A stretch of 64,000 nt of DNA from Pseudisothecium myosuroides (taxonomy: Eukaryota; Streptophyta; Bryopsida; Hypnales; Lembophyllaceae), in the NCBI GenBank assembly GCA_951799445.1, contig OX637287.1, positions 44,111,724 through 44,175,723 on the forward strand, read 5' to 3'. A program made the position numbers and the translations under genes. This document shows positions 47,521 to 59,839 of this stretch, one piece after another. The number at the start of each line of letters is the position of its first letter. Position 1 is the stretch's first letter. The notes below the pieces were generated by a model. That model worked only from the letters and a program-made list of their open reading frames with translations. It searched no databases and was not told the DNA's origin.

Positions 47521-48520
47521 GGAATATTTTGTTAAAATGGCATATCTATCTTTTTTCCATTCAGTTCCTTCTTTAGTCCTAAAGTCTAGGACTATTCAAG
47601 GTGATTGCAAGAAACACTTGTACTATTTGTTGCGTTTTTCATTTTTGGACTTTTAGTACTTTTTGTACTATGAGTCACCTTCAGTACTATTGAAGTCATG
47701 GAACATAAAATTTGAATGGTCAATTGGATTTCAAATTTACTATTCTAACAACATGTGATGTTCATCATTGGATGACAAAAATGGATGGGAATACTTAATT
47801 TGCCATTAAAAAACAATTTAAATTGGCAGATAGAAGGTATTACGAGCCCCAGCAGTACTATCAAGTCTTTTCGTGTACCCTGAAGTACTATTTTGAGGCA
47901 CATGCTACAATTTACCCTAGAAAATGAGACTTTCATATTTCTATTTTTGAAAATTAGAAAATGAGTTTGAAAAATTTATTTTAAAAATGGCCATTGTTGC
48001 CGACTAAGAGAAAAGTAGGAAGATCAAAGTTAGAACTAAAAAAAACATTTTTAATTCAACATAAATTCAACTTGAATATAGCACATTTTAAGCCAATATA
48101 AAACACACTTGGAAAATGTTTTTGGAAATCCCTCTCTTGAGAAGGTGTATTTCTATTAGAAGAGCTAGCCTACCAAATTTGATGATGTAAATCTTCAGAC
48201 AAGGTACTCGATAGTACTAAAAACCATCAAAACCGCATGTGTGACATGTATTCAAAATTCAATTTCACCTATTAACTTAATTTTGAAAAATTTGAAATAA
48301 TTCAAGTGCATTTTCTATTGCTATAAAGAGCTTGCTTTTGAATTTCATGTTCATTCAATCATTTTTGCAATACTTATGGCACAAAACAACTTCCGCATTG
48401 AACGTGTGACGGAAAATAGTACAGTTTTTTCTTGCAATCACCCTTAGTATAGATTTTAGACCGCACAGTCTAAACTAAAAAGCTCCAGTTTATAGAATAC
48501 GACCATTTTCACAAAATATC
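47521..48520. mobile_element. TTTCGTTAAAATGGC-family MITE split by a nested MITE
   Basis: The left part (GGAATATTTTGTTAAAATGG to TAAAGTCTAGGACTATTC) and the right part (ATAGATTTTAGACCGCA to GACCATTTTCACAAAATATC) form the ends of one small MITE. A copy of the GGTGATTGCAAG family, 47600-48443, separates them. Confidence 0.55.
47600..48443 (+). mobile_element. MITE, GGTGATTGCAAGAAACAC family (copy 3), nested
   Basis: The left end is GGTGATTGCAAGAAACACTT and the right end AGTTTTTTCTTGCAATCACC is its complement. Subterminal TGTACTATTT and AAATAGTACA agree with the other copies. It is noncoding. Confidence 0.68.
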
Positions 48521-48675
48521 AGTTAAACATGTAACCTTTTTTAGCAATCCTCCTCACAAAAGTTGTGTTCTTTGGAGTCTAAATGATGTTTAATTTTTTT
48601 GTAGTAATTTTGAATGTTCAAACATTGCTAAATTTATTGATGTAGGGGAGAATTATACTAGTGAACTTTAAAATT

Positions 48676-50193
48676 GAGTGATTGCAAGAAACACTTGTCT
48701 TATTTTGTGTCCCCTTGCCCTCGAATTGGTATGTTTTTGCTCATATATTTTGTATTGTTTGTCCATTTGGCATGAATTTGGAATGAAGGTAGATGCGGTA
48801 GTTGCAAACATTGAGTAATTTTTTCAATTTAAAAAAAATTAGTTTATCATTTTTAACTTGCTCCCAATTGGGTGTCCACCACTCTACCTAGAGAATTGGG
48901 GGGGGGGGGGGGGTAGTCCTATTTTTGACCCAAAAATGAAAATTTGAAGCCACAAATTGGATATGTTGGAGGTCTATTAACATTACAAGGACTGACCAAA
49001 GGTTTTTTGAAAATAGCAACATGTCGGTTGCATGCATGGGGTCAAAGTGACCTTCCTTTGCGCGAAGGCTACAAAGAGGGAAAAAAATTCTTTCATGAAT
49101 TTTTTGGTGCAATGCAAGTGCAATCTTCTCTAGCAAAATGGTTTTTTTTATGGAATTTTTTTGAATTTTTTTTAAATTACTAAAGGGTGAATGCAAGAAA
49201 CACCTGTACTATTTTGCGTCACACTTTGCATTTTGATTAGTTTTTTGGCCATTACTTTTGCGTTCTGGCTCCAAATGACTCGAGATTTATAGCTAAGGCA
49301 ATCATGACTATTATACACCTTGCCTAATTTTTTTGTAATTTTCAAAAATAGTTTAGTGTCCAAAAATAGCCCCCAATTATATGTCACACTTGCCAATTTA
49401 GAGGTTTTTAGTACTATTTAGTACCCAAAAAAATGAATTTCGGGCTAAAATGTGGAGGGCATGGTCTTCTAGTAGACTAATAGCTATGCAGAAAAGGAAT
49501 TTTTAAAAATAGTTAATCGTATGTGGTGTGGAAGTTCACAAAGTGTGCTTCTTTTTGCTTACATTTTGAAATATATAAAATATTATTTTGGAGTTTTTTG
49601 GGGTGAATGACCATCTCCATAGAGTTGTTACAAATGGCCAATTTTTATTTTATGTATTTATTTTTGTTTCCTATTTTTAACTAATTTATGCATCAAAGTA
49701 TCTATTTTCTTGAGATTTGGCACTTTTTTAGTTCACTAGCTTAAGTAATTTTTCTATACTTTTCCTTTGGTGGTTATTTTCATCTTAAAGGTGTATACGT
49801 TAGCCATATTTTTTTTGTTTCTTAAAAATTATTTTTCTAAATTTATAGTACTCCAGAAGAAAAATCATAAGTATGTAAAAATGCAACAAAATCGGTAGGT
49901 GTTTCTTGCATTCACCCTAAAATTGAAAAACTCCACAGACCCCTTTTTTGCTATTTTTTGCTCTCAGTGACTTTTCTAGTACTTCTTAGTAGTATGTAGT
50001 ACTGCATAGTACAGTATAGTATTGAATCAATGGTTTAGAGCTACATGCGCCCTGAATCGACAGTATAGATTTGATGAAGCATTGCTAAAACATAATACTT
50101 GTAGTATTGCATAGTATTGCCAATCCTATGGCCAAATTGAAACGCACTTTTGATGGAAAAACATGAAATGTTTCTTGCAACTATTCACTTAAT
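48676..50193 (+). mobile_element. MITE, same family (copy 4), with a nested copy inside
   Basis: GAGTGATTGCAAGAAACACT on the left and TGTTTCTTGCAACTATTCAC on the right are diverged ends of one element. A younger copy, 49185-49918, is inserted inside. A run of 16 G lies at 48898-48913. Confidence 0.5.
49185..49918 (+). mobile_element. MITE, GGGTGAATGCAAGAAACACC family (copy 5)
   Basis: GGGTGAATGCAAGAAACACC on the left and GGTGTTTCTTGCATTCACCC on the right are exact 20-base complements. The copy is highly similar along its length to 10826-11557. Flanks read TAA on both sides if one base is allowed between flank and end, so a 3-bp duplication is possible but not proved. Confidence 0.78.
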
Positions 50194-50214
50194 TCACCTT
50201 AATTATGAATAACA

Positions 50215-50369
50215 TCAATTTGTTAAATTGGTGGTATTCCATTACTTTGGCACTTTTTAAGGCATGGATTTCAAAAATAAATCCATATTAGTCCTAGATT
50301 TTAGCCCTTTACACACACATATGCCATAATTTTTGGTGCCAAAATCATACTACATTAATGAAATTGATA
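50215..50369. mobile_element. Diverged TTTCGTTAAAATGGC-family MITE
   Basis: ATCAATTTGTTAAATTGGTG on the left and TACATTAATGAAATTGAT on the right are weak complements. The interior contains AGTCCTAGATTTTAG, as in the 51.9-kb copy. Confidence 0.45.
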
Positions 50370-51022
50370 TGATAATTTCTAATGCACTAAATGGCCAATG
50401 GCAGGTGTGAAATGCACTTTAGAACTAAATCGCTTCAAACACTGTTTTATTATTCCAGTAGCAAACCTAATTCATAATCTTTTCTGAATTTTAATTAATT
50501 ACTTGTAGGAACAAATGGCATAGACTTCTTGATATGCGTACTCTATCTCCCATGTTTTTACAACTTGATAGGTAGAAGTTGTGCAATGAAATTTGAACAA
50601 ACAACCAAACATATAAATCTTAAGATATTAAAAAAATGTAAACAAATTCTAAAATCATTAGAAAAGGTTGCTATTGATCAAATGTCTTAGTTATTACTAG
50701 AATTTGATTAATGATTTTTAATTATCATCTTATTAATTTCAATTTTGATGGTCTAATTAGTATGTAACATTTACTAATATACTAACATCTTATTTAAATG
50801 ACCATAATTTTGTTCAAAATTTTCTAAAATTCTAATATTCAAAAAAATCATTAATGACAAATTACACAAATTCTAATTTAAAACAATGTAGGAGTCTGTA
50901 CATATTTCAAAGCTCTTCTACCTTAAAAACTGTGTACCGCTGATTTGCATATTAGTTTGAAGAAATTTGAAAATTTTCTATATTGCATTAGTTTGCTTCA
51001 GTCTTTTTCTTTCTCAGTCAAT
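50370..51022. other. AT-rich intergenic sequence
   Basis: No gene or repeat end is seen. Confidence 0.35.
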
Positions 51023-51026
51023 TTAA

Positions 51027-51766
51027 CCCCTAAAGGACCAAGCTGCGTTTTTTGGCAACATAGCAATTTTGGGCAGCTCACCATGAATAGAGTTTTTATT
51101 TTTTTTCTTTGAAAATTTTACACAACATGTGCCCAAGGAGTAGCTTTAAGGCCCAACAATTTTCATAACTTTTGACTACATAGATAAAAAGTTATTGCAT
51201 GATATGTGATTTTCTTTGAACTTTGGGCAGCCCGGGCAACTCTAAAAATTTCTTTAAAAAAGAATTTTTTTTATAATAAAAATTTGAAATTGGTTCTTTA
51301 GATTTATATAAGCATGGGAAGCTTTGAATCATTCAATTCCAATCAATGAGTCAAAAGTTATGAAGAGTTCAAGTTTGCGGGTAGGCATGGAGTCTTTGAA
51401 AACCATAACTACCCGCAAACTTAAACTCCTCATAACTTTTGATTCATTGATCGGAATTGAATGATTCAAAGCTTCCCACGCTTATACAAATCTAAAGAAC
51501 CAATTTCAAATTTTTATTTTAAAAAAAAATCTTTTATAAAGAAATTTTCAGAACTGCCCGGGCTGCCCAAAGTTCAAAGAAAATCACATATCATGCAATA
51601 ACTTTTTATCTATGAAGTCAAAAGTTATGAAAATTGTTGGGCCTTAAAGCTACTCTTTGGGCACATGTTGTGTAAAATTTTCAAACAAAAAGAATAAAAA
51701 CTCCATTCGTAGTGAGCTGCCCAAAATCGATTTGTTGCCAAAAAACGCAGCTTTTTCCTTTAGGGG
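51027..51766. mobile_element. TTAA-bounded foldback element with near-perfect 360-bp arms
   Basis: The element starts CCCCTAAAGGACC and ends with CTTTTTCCTTTAGGGG; TTAA lies at 51023-51026 and 51767-51770. Arms at 51027-51385 and 51408-51766 are reverse complements, about 95% identical by eye, around a 22-bp loop. Its midpoint falls exactly at the loop. The left arm resembles 55670-56055. A transcript across it would form a long double-stranded RNA. Confidence 0.85.
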
Positions 51767-51871
51767 TTAAGGATAAGTCGAGATTTCAAACTAAGGATTT
51801 TAGCTTGTTTCTAGTGATGCTAAATAAATGCACTCAATACAACTACCAATGTTTGGTGACTTCTTTTTGCA

Positions 51872-52030
51872 CGAAACTATTTTGTTAAAATGGCGGTACT
51901 CCACAAACTTGGCACTTTTTGGTTTAGACTCTGTTGTTTAAAATCTATTCTAGTCCTAGACTTCAGGACTAAAGAAGGAAACAAATGGAGAAATGGTGGA
52001 TTTCAAATGCCATTTTAACAAAATTTCATG
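51872..52030. mobile_element. MITE of the TTTCGTTAAAATGGCG family
   Basis: CGAAACTATTTTGTTAAAAT, then GGCGG, pairs with CCATTTTAACAAAATTTCAT. AGTCCTAGACTTCAGGACTA lies near the centre. Confidence 0.6.
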
Positions 52031-52062
52031 TACAACACTTTGCCAAGTTAACCTCTTAGATT

Positions 52063-52345
52063 CATTACAAAGAATTTGGGCCTTATAAAGGGATGTTCCA
52101 GTTTTGGCGGATGTGCAAATACAACAAATTAAATAAATTAAATTAAATTATTTTAATTAATAAATATTTTTAATAATAAATAAATAAATAAATATTTTTA
52201 AATGGAAAATCCGACAGGTCACACTAGCTTACTGTTTACCTTACAAAAATCTTTGATGGCCAGTTTGGGCTGATATTTACTCTAAATGTACATTTTCATG
52301 CAAGAAAGCGGCCCTCTTATGGCTTGAAATTTTTTCTAATGCTAG
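52063..52345. mobile_element. MITE, CATTAGAAG-ended family (diverged copy 4)
   Basis: The left end CATTACAAAGAATTTGGGCC and the right end GGCTTGAAATTTTTTCTAATG correspond to the 40.1-kb copy, as does GCGGCCCTC near the right. The middle has TAAATAAATA-type AT repeats. Confidence 0.5.
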
Positions 52346-55300
52346 AGGAATGAAAGGTGGCTACAATATATACTAGATATATGCTTACAATATGCTAACA
52401 ACTACAATATATGCTAATATATTACCATGTATCAACAACACACAAATGTTGTTTGCATATTTTGATTTTTAAAGATTATTGAGTTTGTGTTATCTATTGT
52501 AATTGACCTTTTGATAAATATTGAAATAAGTAAATGAATTGGCACATAGGCATGCCTACAGTGCCATAAGTCTAAGACTTGCATTTTAAAATAAAATAGG
52601 TATCTAAAGACTTTTAAAAGAGTTTGGAATGAGATAAGGGCCTCACTTTGTAAACTTTGCATGGTACTTATTGCTAACTACAAATTTTGCTTATTGGCTA
52701 GGTACAAAAAAATTGATTAATCTTAGGGGAGATTTTGAAAAACACGGGTACTATTTGAATGTCATATGTTGCTAGTAGAATCTTATCTCCATAAAGATCT
52801 TAAGAATGTTCAATTTCCTTTTTAAAAAATAATTTTAATAATTTTTTAATAATTTAACGTTTTTACTATTTTTAAAATTTCAAACATCAAAGAGTCTATT
52901 TTCTTGAAGTTTTGTCAACCTGTTATGGAAATAATTTTTTAGCTTAATTTTTTTTTTAATCTCAAATTTTGGTAATACATTATTTTTAGTGTTATATTGA
53001 TTATCCATTTTAGAATTTTTTTTTCTACCAAAAGTTTTTAATACTGTGAAAAAAGCCCAGATGCAACCAAATAAAATCACCATCAATTTATAATCTAATT
53101 GGAAAAAAAATTAAAAATTAAAAATTATAATCTGAGCCTTTTGCTATTTATTTGAGCAATCTATGAAGTAAAGGTATTTTTTTGTAAAGGTAAATTGGAG
53201 TGAAAGCAAACTCAGACACCTATCCATCTAATTAATAAAAGTATCAATCTAATTGGATCTATTTTTCATAGTTGAATTTCTCTTCCAAGATTTCGCAGCA
53301 ATAATATTATGCTCATTTAGATACTTAATGATTAATCGACAATAAATTTGGTAAATTTCAACTCATTAAGGCATATGTAGACAAATACTAATGAATTATG
53401 GAATACATTTTCCATAATTCTTTGAAATAAATATCCGAAAATTAATGTTTACACTTTAGACCCTCGACATTTTTTTCAAAAATTTGTTTCTCAATACATG
53501 CTAGGCAATTGCATACTATGGTCACCCAATTTTATTTTATTTTATTTTTTTGAATGGTCACCCAATTTTTGAGCAAACCAACTGCAAAAGTTATTACACT
53601 TTGTATACATTGTACATTTTGTTTAAAGTACTAGTTTAAAAACAAATTTTAAAATTATAGAGTACGACCATAATGAAAATTAAGTGAACCATATTTAGTA
53701 TATACATAAACTATATATCAACTAAAAAAATCAGGTTTTAGTTTATCTTAAACTAATCAGACTTTAGTTTACCAAGCAAGGCCTTTGGAGGTTTTGGTGT
53801 GCTTGGGCTTTGCAAAGAGTTCCATTGGTAATACGCCATTTGAAAATACAACTCTGAGTTCTTCAATTCAACCTTCAACATGCCAAAGTCTAGGGCTTGT
53901 GAGCATTCCTATCACGTAAGTCTTTCTTTGAAAGATTCAAGAATTGAAGCAATTCCTTGTTTGTCATGCAAAAAAATAAATTTTTAATATCTTATTATAA
54001 ATTATAAATAGAACAAAGTAGATGTCTAACCTGGATGTCCAGGAGAACTTCTTTAATCATTTGTAGAGGAGATTTAAATGGCCATAGTGGTGGTCAAGAC
54101 TCAAGAACTTTATCCACCTAAGCTTTGATTGAGGAATCCTCCAAAATAACTTTGGGGATTGGAGCCATATTAGAAGTGCAACAATATAGATCATGAAGTC
54201 CACTCTTTACAAAATTTAAGTTGAAAACAATACTTTATACAAGGTTATTTTTGCTAAAATCTAACTTATCACTTTTATATTCTACATATTCTTCACAAAT
54301 GCTTTTCTGTTTGAAAAATTCAAGTGCTAACATTAGAATAGTAATTCATTTCAAAACACTTTAATGAAATTCAAAATGAAGAAGAATTTTTTAACAAAAA
54401 TAGAATTTAGTTTCATACATCCTATATCAACCATTAATTTTTTAGTAGAATGGTATAAAAGTTTAACTCCTAAAAGTCTTATACATCCCAAAAGTAGATG
54501 CATCTAGTCAAATTTGATTGTAACTTTAATTTTCAAAGCACCATAAGTGAGGATCAGATTTAGATATGAATTAAGTAATTTTTAAAAATATCTAAAGTTC
54601 AAAAAATATAAATGAAGTGAAGTGTCCAAAAGTTTCCAAGTTTTCTTTAGATGTTGCTTAATTTTTGGAATATTTTAAAATTCTATAGGAAAGTACAAAG
54701 AGTGTCTTTTTCAAGTGTAAAAATTTAAAACATTTATCATTTATTTAATATCATCATCAAGTTGAAAAAATAAAACAAATATGAAAAGATGTGGTAATAA
54801 AAAACACAACAACAACAACAATAACTACAAAACCAAATAAGAAGAAAGTTGCAATAATCAAATTAAGAAGAACTTTTATAAACAGAAAACCAAAAAAATT
54901 AGTAGTCTGAAGTGTTAAATCCTAAAATGCGATATTAAGCTTGCCCAAACCGTTTTGAAAAATGGCATTCAATATTGAAAAATAGAATATTTTAGCAATC
55001 TGTTGCCAAATTTTGATCCTAATATACAAAATCAATATTTGATAATAATTGATATAAATTTAAAAATGAAACACAAAATATTATCTTCCTAATTCATTTG
55101 AAAGTTTAGAATTTTTTTTAAATTCTAAGAGTTATTGCAACAAAGAAACTCCATGTGCACATCTGCAAATACAATACTTTTGTATTTTGTCATCTTCTAT
55201 TTGGAAAAAAAGTAATACTTGAAGTTCATTTGTATATTCTTTTGCAAAAGTTATTATTGAATTCATATACTCTAATCAATGTAATTTTATGTACTAAGAA

Positions 55301-55665
55301 AATTACATTAATTTTTTTTATTCACATAAAAAAATTATTAGAAATTTATGAACAAATTATAGAAAGACTTCACATCATAGTAGATTGATGGTAGAAATTT
55401 GATTGAGGTCATTGCCAAGGATATTTTAGCTCTACCAAACAATTACTGGAATTCTTCTATTACTTATTTTCATGACTATTTACAATATTCCCTAAATAAA
55501 TTTCAATTTATTTATTTATTTTTTATATTCATCAATTTATTTCCCCTTAAAAGTATAAAAACTATAAAAATTACAATTTATGACAAAATTATAGAAAATT
55601 TTCAATATGATAGTTAATGCAAAGTCTTCTGTAACAAAAATATCAAATTAAAATTGTATTACAAC
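52346..55665. other. Long AT-rich stretch without a recognised element
   Basis: I see no gene, RNA gene or defined transposon end in this 3.3 kb. GATTTTGAAAAACACGGGTA near 52733 resembles one end of the GGTGATTGCAAG family, without a partner. Open frames at 55155-55617 are very AT-rich and lack motifs. Confidence 0.4.
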
Positions 55666-55669
55666 TTAA

Positions 55670-56055
55670 CCCCTAAAGGACCAAGGTGCGTTTTTTGGCA
55701 ACATAGCAATTTTGGGCAGCTCACTACGAATGGAGTTTTTATTTTTTTCTTTGAAAATTTCACACAATATGTGCCCGAGGAGTAGCTTTAAGGCCCAACA
55801 ATTTTCATAACTTTTGACTTCATGGTTAAAAAGTTATTGCATGATATGTGATTTTCATTGTTCGGCGGGCAGCCCAGGCAACCCAAAAAACTTCTTTAAA
55901 AATCACTTTTTAAAAAAATAAAAATTTGAAATTGGTTCTTTAGGTTTATATCTATGTGGGAAGCTTTGAGTCATTCCATTTGGATTAATGAGTCAAAAGT
56001 TATGAGGAGTTTTAGTTTGCGGGTAGGTATGGCTTTCAAAGACTCCATATACAAA
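55670..56055 (+). mobile_element. TTAA element, left arm only
   Basis: It begins CCCCTAAAGGACCAAGG after TTAA (55666-55669) and follows the left arm of the foldback at 51027 to GCGGGTAGGTATGG. No matching right terminus was found, so it is truncated or was broken by later insertion. Confidence 0.6.
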
Positions 56056-56251
56056 TATTAGTAAATAGAATTTCAAAAATATACATTTTGATTTTTTTTT
56101 TTATTCCATAAGATAGAAAATATAAATTTAAAAGCAATTTTTTTATTTTAAAATACTCTAAAAAGTGTCACAAGTCTTATACCAAATTTGAACAAATAGA
56201 ATAAGTGCCACATTTAGTCCACTAGGATACAAAATGTATGTGACTATAATG

Positions 56252-56267
56252 TGTGCATTCTTTAATA
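56252..56267. repeat. Left copy of a 16-bp direct repeat
   Basis: TGTGCATTCTTTAATA is repeated exactly at 62317-62332. GAGGCAGGCAG at 56270-56280 has its complement at 62291-62301. Together they may mark the ends of an unclassified element that contains the pogo-like transposon. Confidence 0.6.
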
Positions 56268-57316
56268 CTGAGGCAGGCAGTTACTGCCTCTTTTGAGTGC
56301 ATAGTGACAAACCATGTCACAAAACCAGTAAAAACCCAACATGAATTTATTAAAAGTACACATGTCATTTTTTCATTCAATGGAAAACATTTAAAGCAAA
56401 TATCTCCAAGGGATACACCAGCTAGTCCTTCTTTTCAAAAATCTTTAAAAATTTTATTCAAAGAAAATAGAACACAAAGTGTTTTAAAAAAACTTGCAGT
56501 CATCATAAATTCAACCTGTAGTTCAAAGCTTAGTTTTTGGGGTCTAGTGCTTTGATTTTCACAAGATTACTTTGCAAAATCCTTTTAGGGTTCAAGAGCT
56601 TCAAGTTTCACAGCTTCTTGTCCCACCATACCAACTTCTTGCCTAAAATCTTTGCAGTTTCCATCACAAAAGCATCACAAATACTGAGACAGGCAGATCA
56701 CCCTAACTAAGGCAAACATTGTTTTGAATGAGGACTAAGGTAGAGGGCTCTGAAATCGCACAAGCATTAAGAATCGACCCTATAAAGAGCTCAAAAACAG
56801 TGCATGTAGTTTCTTGAATTGTCTCTTTTTTCTAGAAAAGATAAAAGTGTTTGGCAGTGCGTGATTTAAGGACCATGAGCAGTGCATACAGTGCAGTAGA
56901 TAGAGTACTTAATGATTCATGACTGCGTTGTTTTATACCAAGACAGAAATTTCATTGATTGTGGAAATTAGCAATGAAATATAATTTTAAGTGGGGCTAG
57001 CATTAAATTTGAAGAAGGATGTGAATCTGCCTGCAACCGCCATGACAATCATAGTGTGATTACAGAATGAAACACAATCAATAATATGACATGTACAAAG
57101 TTTGATCAGGAATAGAGTTGGGTGATTTAAAGCTCTGTAGCCGTCGAATTTGGAACTTTGTTGAACATTTTAATTTCAAAAAATGAACCATAACCACTTC
57201 ATTAAATACAAGTCACAGGACATGGCCGTTGCTGTCCTCTTGCAACAAGGGTTTTCTCAAGTGAAGCTTTCAACTCCTTTACTGAAGCGTTACAATGAGA
57301 TTACGAACTTTGTGGG

Positions 57317-57424
57317 AAATAGAGAATTTGTTGCTGTAAAGAGAGGTAGATTCATAGCAAAGAGAGGTCGAAATAGAGAATTTGTTGTTGTAAAGAGAGG
57401 TAGATTCATAGCAAAGAGAGGTCG
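57317..57424. repeat. Two-copy tandem repeat of 54 bp inside the pogo-like element
   Basis: Units 57317-57370 and 57371-57424 differ by a single C/T substitution. They lie in an open frame in which the peptide RFIAKRGR recurs. Since 54 is a multiple of 3, the frame is kept. Confidence 0.9.
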
Positions 57425-57460
57425 ACTGTAAGATTGATAATGAAACACTAGCATCATAGC

Positions 57461-58036
57461 ATGAGTGACAAAAGCAACGAGAATTCAAGCAGTGATGAAG
57501 ACGTCCATCTCTGGCAAAAGAGCCGCAACTGGGGAAGTAGCCAGAGTGACTTTGATGGAGAGGAGTATACGCAGAACGAAGAGATATTTGACTGGGCGTT
57601 GCTGGAAGATGAGCAGGTCACTGACAAGGAGATGGAAGAGACCTCCCTTTAGCGGGAATGGACATCTATTATTCAAGCAGACTTCGGCAGGAGAACTATC
57701 TTGAGGAGGCAACCCCCGAACTTGTCGCTCCTTAATGATCCAGAACAGCGCAGTCCCAGGTCTGTGAAAAGAAGGGAACGATGTTCCACGAGCTCGGGCG
57801 TGGCAGATGAAGAGTGGCTGCCCAACAGTGACGACGAGGAACTGGAGAGAAGTGGCAGTTTCACGGAACTCCTACGCAGCAACGATTTGGTGAGCAGAGC
57901 GGAAGTTGGTAGGAAAGCACCAATTGCTGGAGAGGGCAATGGGGCCTGCTTCAGCGGAAAAGGAGCTCATGACGAAATGGATACACTTCCAGCTGCGGAC
58001 GACGGATGCAGCAATCCAAGAAGGACTCGGCGGTAG
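57461..58036 (+). pseudogene. Acidic, Ser-rich reading frames upstream of the transposase
   Basis: Frames 57461-57652 (63 codons, many Asp/Glu/Ser) and 57701-58036 (111 codons, DEEWLPNSDDEELERSGSF) overlap the GC-rich part of the transposon. Acidic leader regions occur in some plant transposon proteins, but I recognise no domain. They may be parts of one broken gene. Confidence 0.4.
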
Positions 58037-58042
58037 CACGCA

Positions 58043-59839
58043 ATGCCGACCACTACATCAAACGATCCAAGTACTTCTCACGGGGCGCTGATCTTGAGCC
58101 CTTCCATTCAAACGCCATGTAGCTCGAAGGTTAAAATGAAGGTGAACGGGAATTGGACGACAAAAGCATTGCAGAGTACCCTTGCTGATGTGGATGAAGG
58201 AGTGCCGATCCAAACAGCAGCTCGAGAGCACAACATTCCTTCATCTAGCTTACGAGGTCACGTCTATGGAACAACTAGAGAGCGAAAAAGGGGCAAAGTT
58301 GGAATACTGACAAAGGAAGAAGAAGGGCAGTTAGTAGACTATGTTATACAAATGCAAGAGCTTGGTTTCCCGCTGACCATAGTTCAATTATGTGAGAAAG
58401 TCGAAATCATTACTCAAACCCGAGTTACTCCATTTAAAGATGGAGTACCAGGGCCTAGATGGGTTAAAAGCTTTAAGAAGAGACATCCTGAACTAAGCAT
58501 GAGAAAACCCCAAGCGTTAGAGTAAAAACGAGCGAAGAACCTTTGTCCTGAATCCGTAGCTACGTTTTACGAAAATCTCAAAAGATTATATGACAACCAT
58601 AAATATCAGGACTACCAAATCTGGAATTGTGACGAGAGCGGTGCACAAGCTGGGAAAGCTGGGGGTGGTTACGTGATAGCAAGAAGAGGTTCCCGTAATG
58701 TGCACACAATAGTACCTGATCGACAAGAGTGGCTATCAGTTATGTCCTGCATTAATGCTAAGGGAGAATGGATACCAAATTTTTACATATTCAGGGGAAA
58801 GAGAAAATCACAGACTCTGTCACTTGCCCTTCGCCGTGCCTTGACTGTTTCTAACATAACTAAAGGATTTCAAGTTACCGGAATTTTCCCATTGAATTCA
58901 GACGCCATGAAATCAAAGATGGGACCTAGTGCAGCATACATCAAACGTGAAGGAAGAAACGATGACAGTGGAAGAATGGAGGAGCCCACAGTTCAGCATC
59001 AACTACAAGATTGGGAAATCAAAGAAATAGATGACAAAGACATATCAAACATTCCAATTTGTAGCCAATATTACGTTGAGGTTGAAGGAGAAGATGGACA
59101 GACAGAGGGAGATTACGGCAGTAGTTCAACGAACAGTGATGGAGCCGCATGTTCAGGAGAAAAAGCCCAAAGGAGCGACATCAGCACATTTCTTGAACTT
59201 CCACTTATTGAGATACCAGCCAAGTCACAAGGGCGCATGGAGCCTCGTATAGATTATCACAAATCCATATTGTTAACAGAAGAACAACATGTGCAGGAGT
59301 TGGAGGAGGTGGCAACGAAAAGAACAGCAGCTGCAGAGGAAAAGGAGAGGCGGATGTTAGAGAGAGAAGCTATGAAGGAGTTGAGAGCACAAGAGAAGAA
59401 AGAGAAAATTATAGCAAAGAACAAGCGGGCTGAGATTGCTAAATCGAAGAAGAAGCACAAAGAACTATGGAGCTTAAAAAATGTCAAAGCTTTGGGGGAT
59501 AAGCTTCATGCAGCTATTCGAGCCAATGCGCCAGTGACGGGATACCACGCACCCTATTGTGGCGTCATTCCGTTGGTGTGCAAGGAAAATCAGAAGATTG
59601 CAATTGAAAAACGGAGGGCCGGGCAGCGAGGAGAGGATACCAGCAGCTTTCCCCCTTTGCATGAGGTTTGGACTCCCAGTCGTATCGTAGCGCAACAGCA
59701 ACAGCAGTTCGGATTTCTAATGGCATCGTCCAACTTTCCCACGGGTCCTCCACAGTATGCTGGCAATTTCGTCAATATGAACGGCCCTCCACCTGCGGCA
59801 CCAACTAGCGGAGTCAGTTACTTCACACCTTCAATCTGA
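58043..59839 (+). pseudogene. Broken pogo/Tigger-like transposase
   Basis: One frame runs through 58043-58525, a TAA at 58523-58525, and 58673-59839; the segment between stays in frame. Residues ~35-75 of the first part are a Psq-type helix-turn-helix (NWTTKALQSTLADVDEGVPI), followed by a CENP-B-type segment ending near GPRWVKSFKKRHPELSMRK. The catalytic part begins with IWNCDESG (first Asp, codon 58631) and reads INAKGEWIPNFYIFRGKR, then jumps near 58805-58825 to LALRRALTVSNITKGFQVTG. In intact relatives roughly 100-150 residues holding the second and third catalytic acids lie between. The C-terminal part is charged and coiled-coil-like (LEREAMKELRAQEKKEKIIA). Stop codon and deletion make it inactive. 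Confidence 0.85.

Noticed and set aside
48898..48913. 16-G tract as a regulatory quadruplex
   Set aside because: A bare homopolymer inside a degenerate MITE is better explained by slippage; there is no nearby gene.
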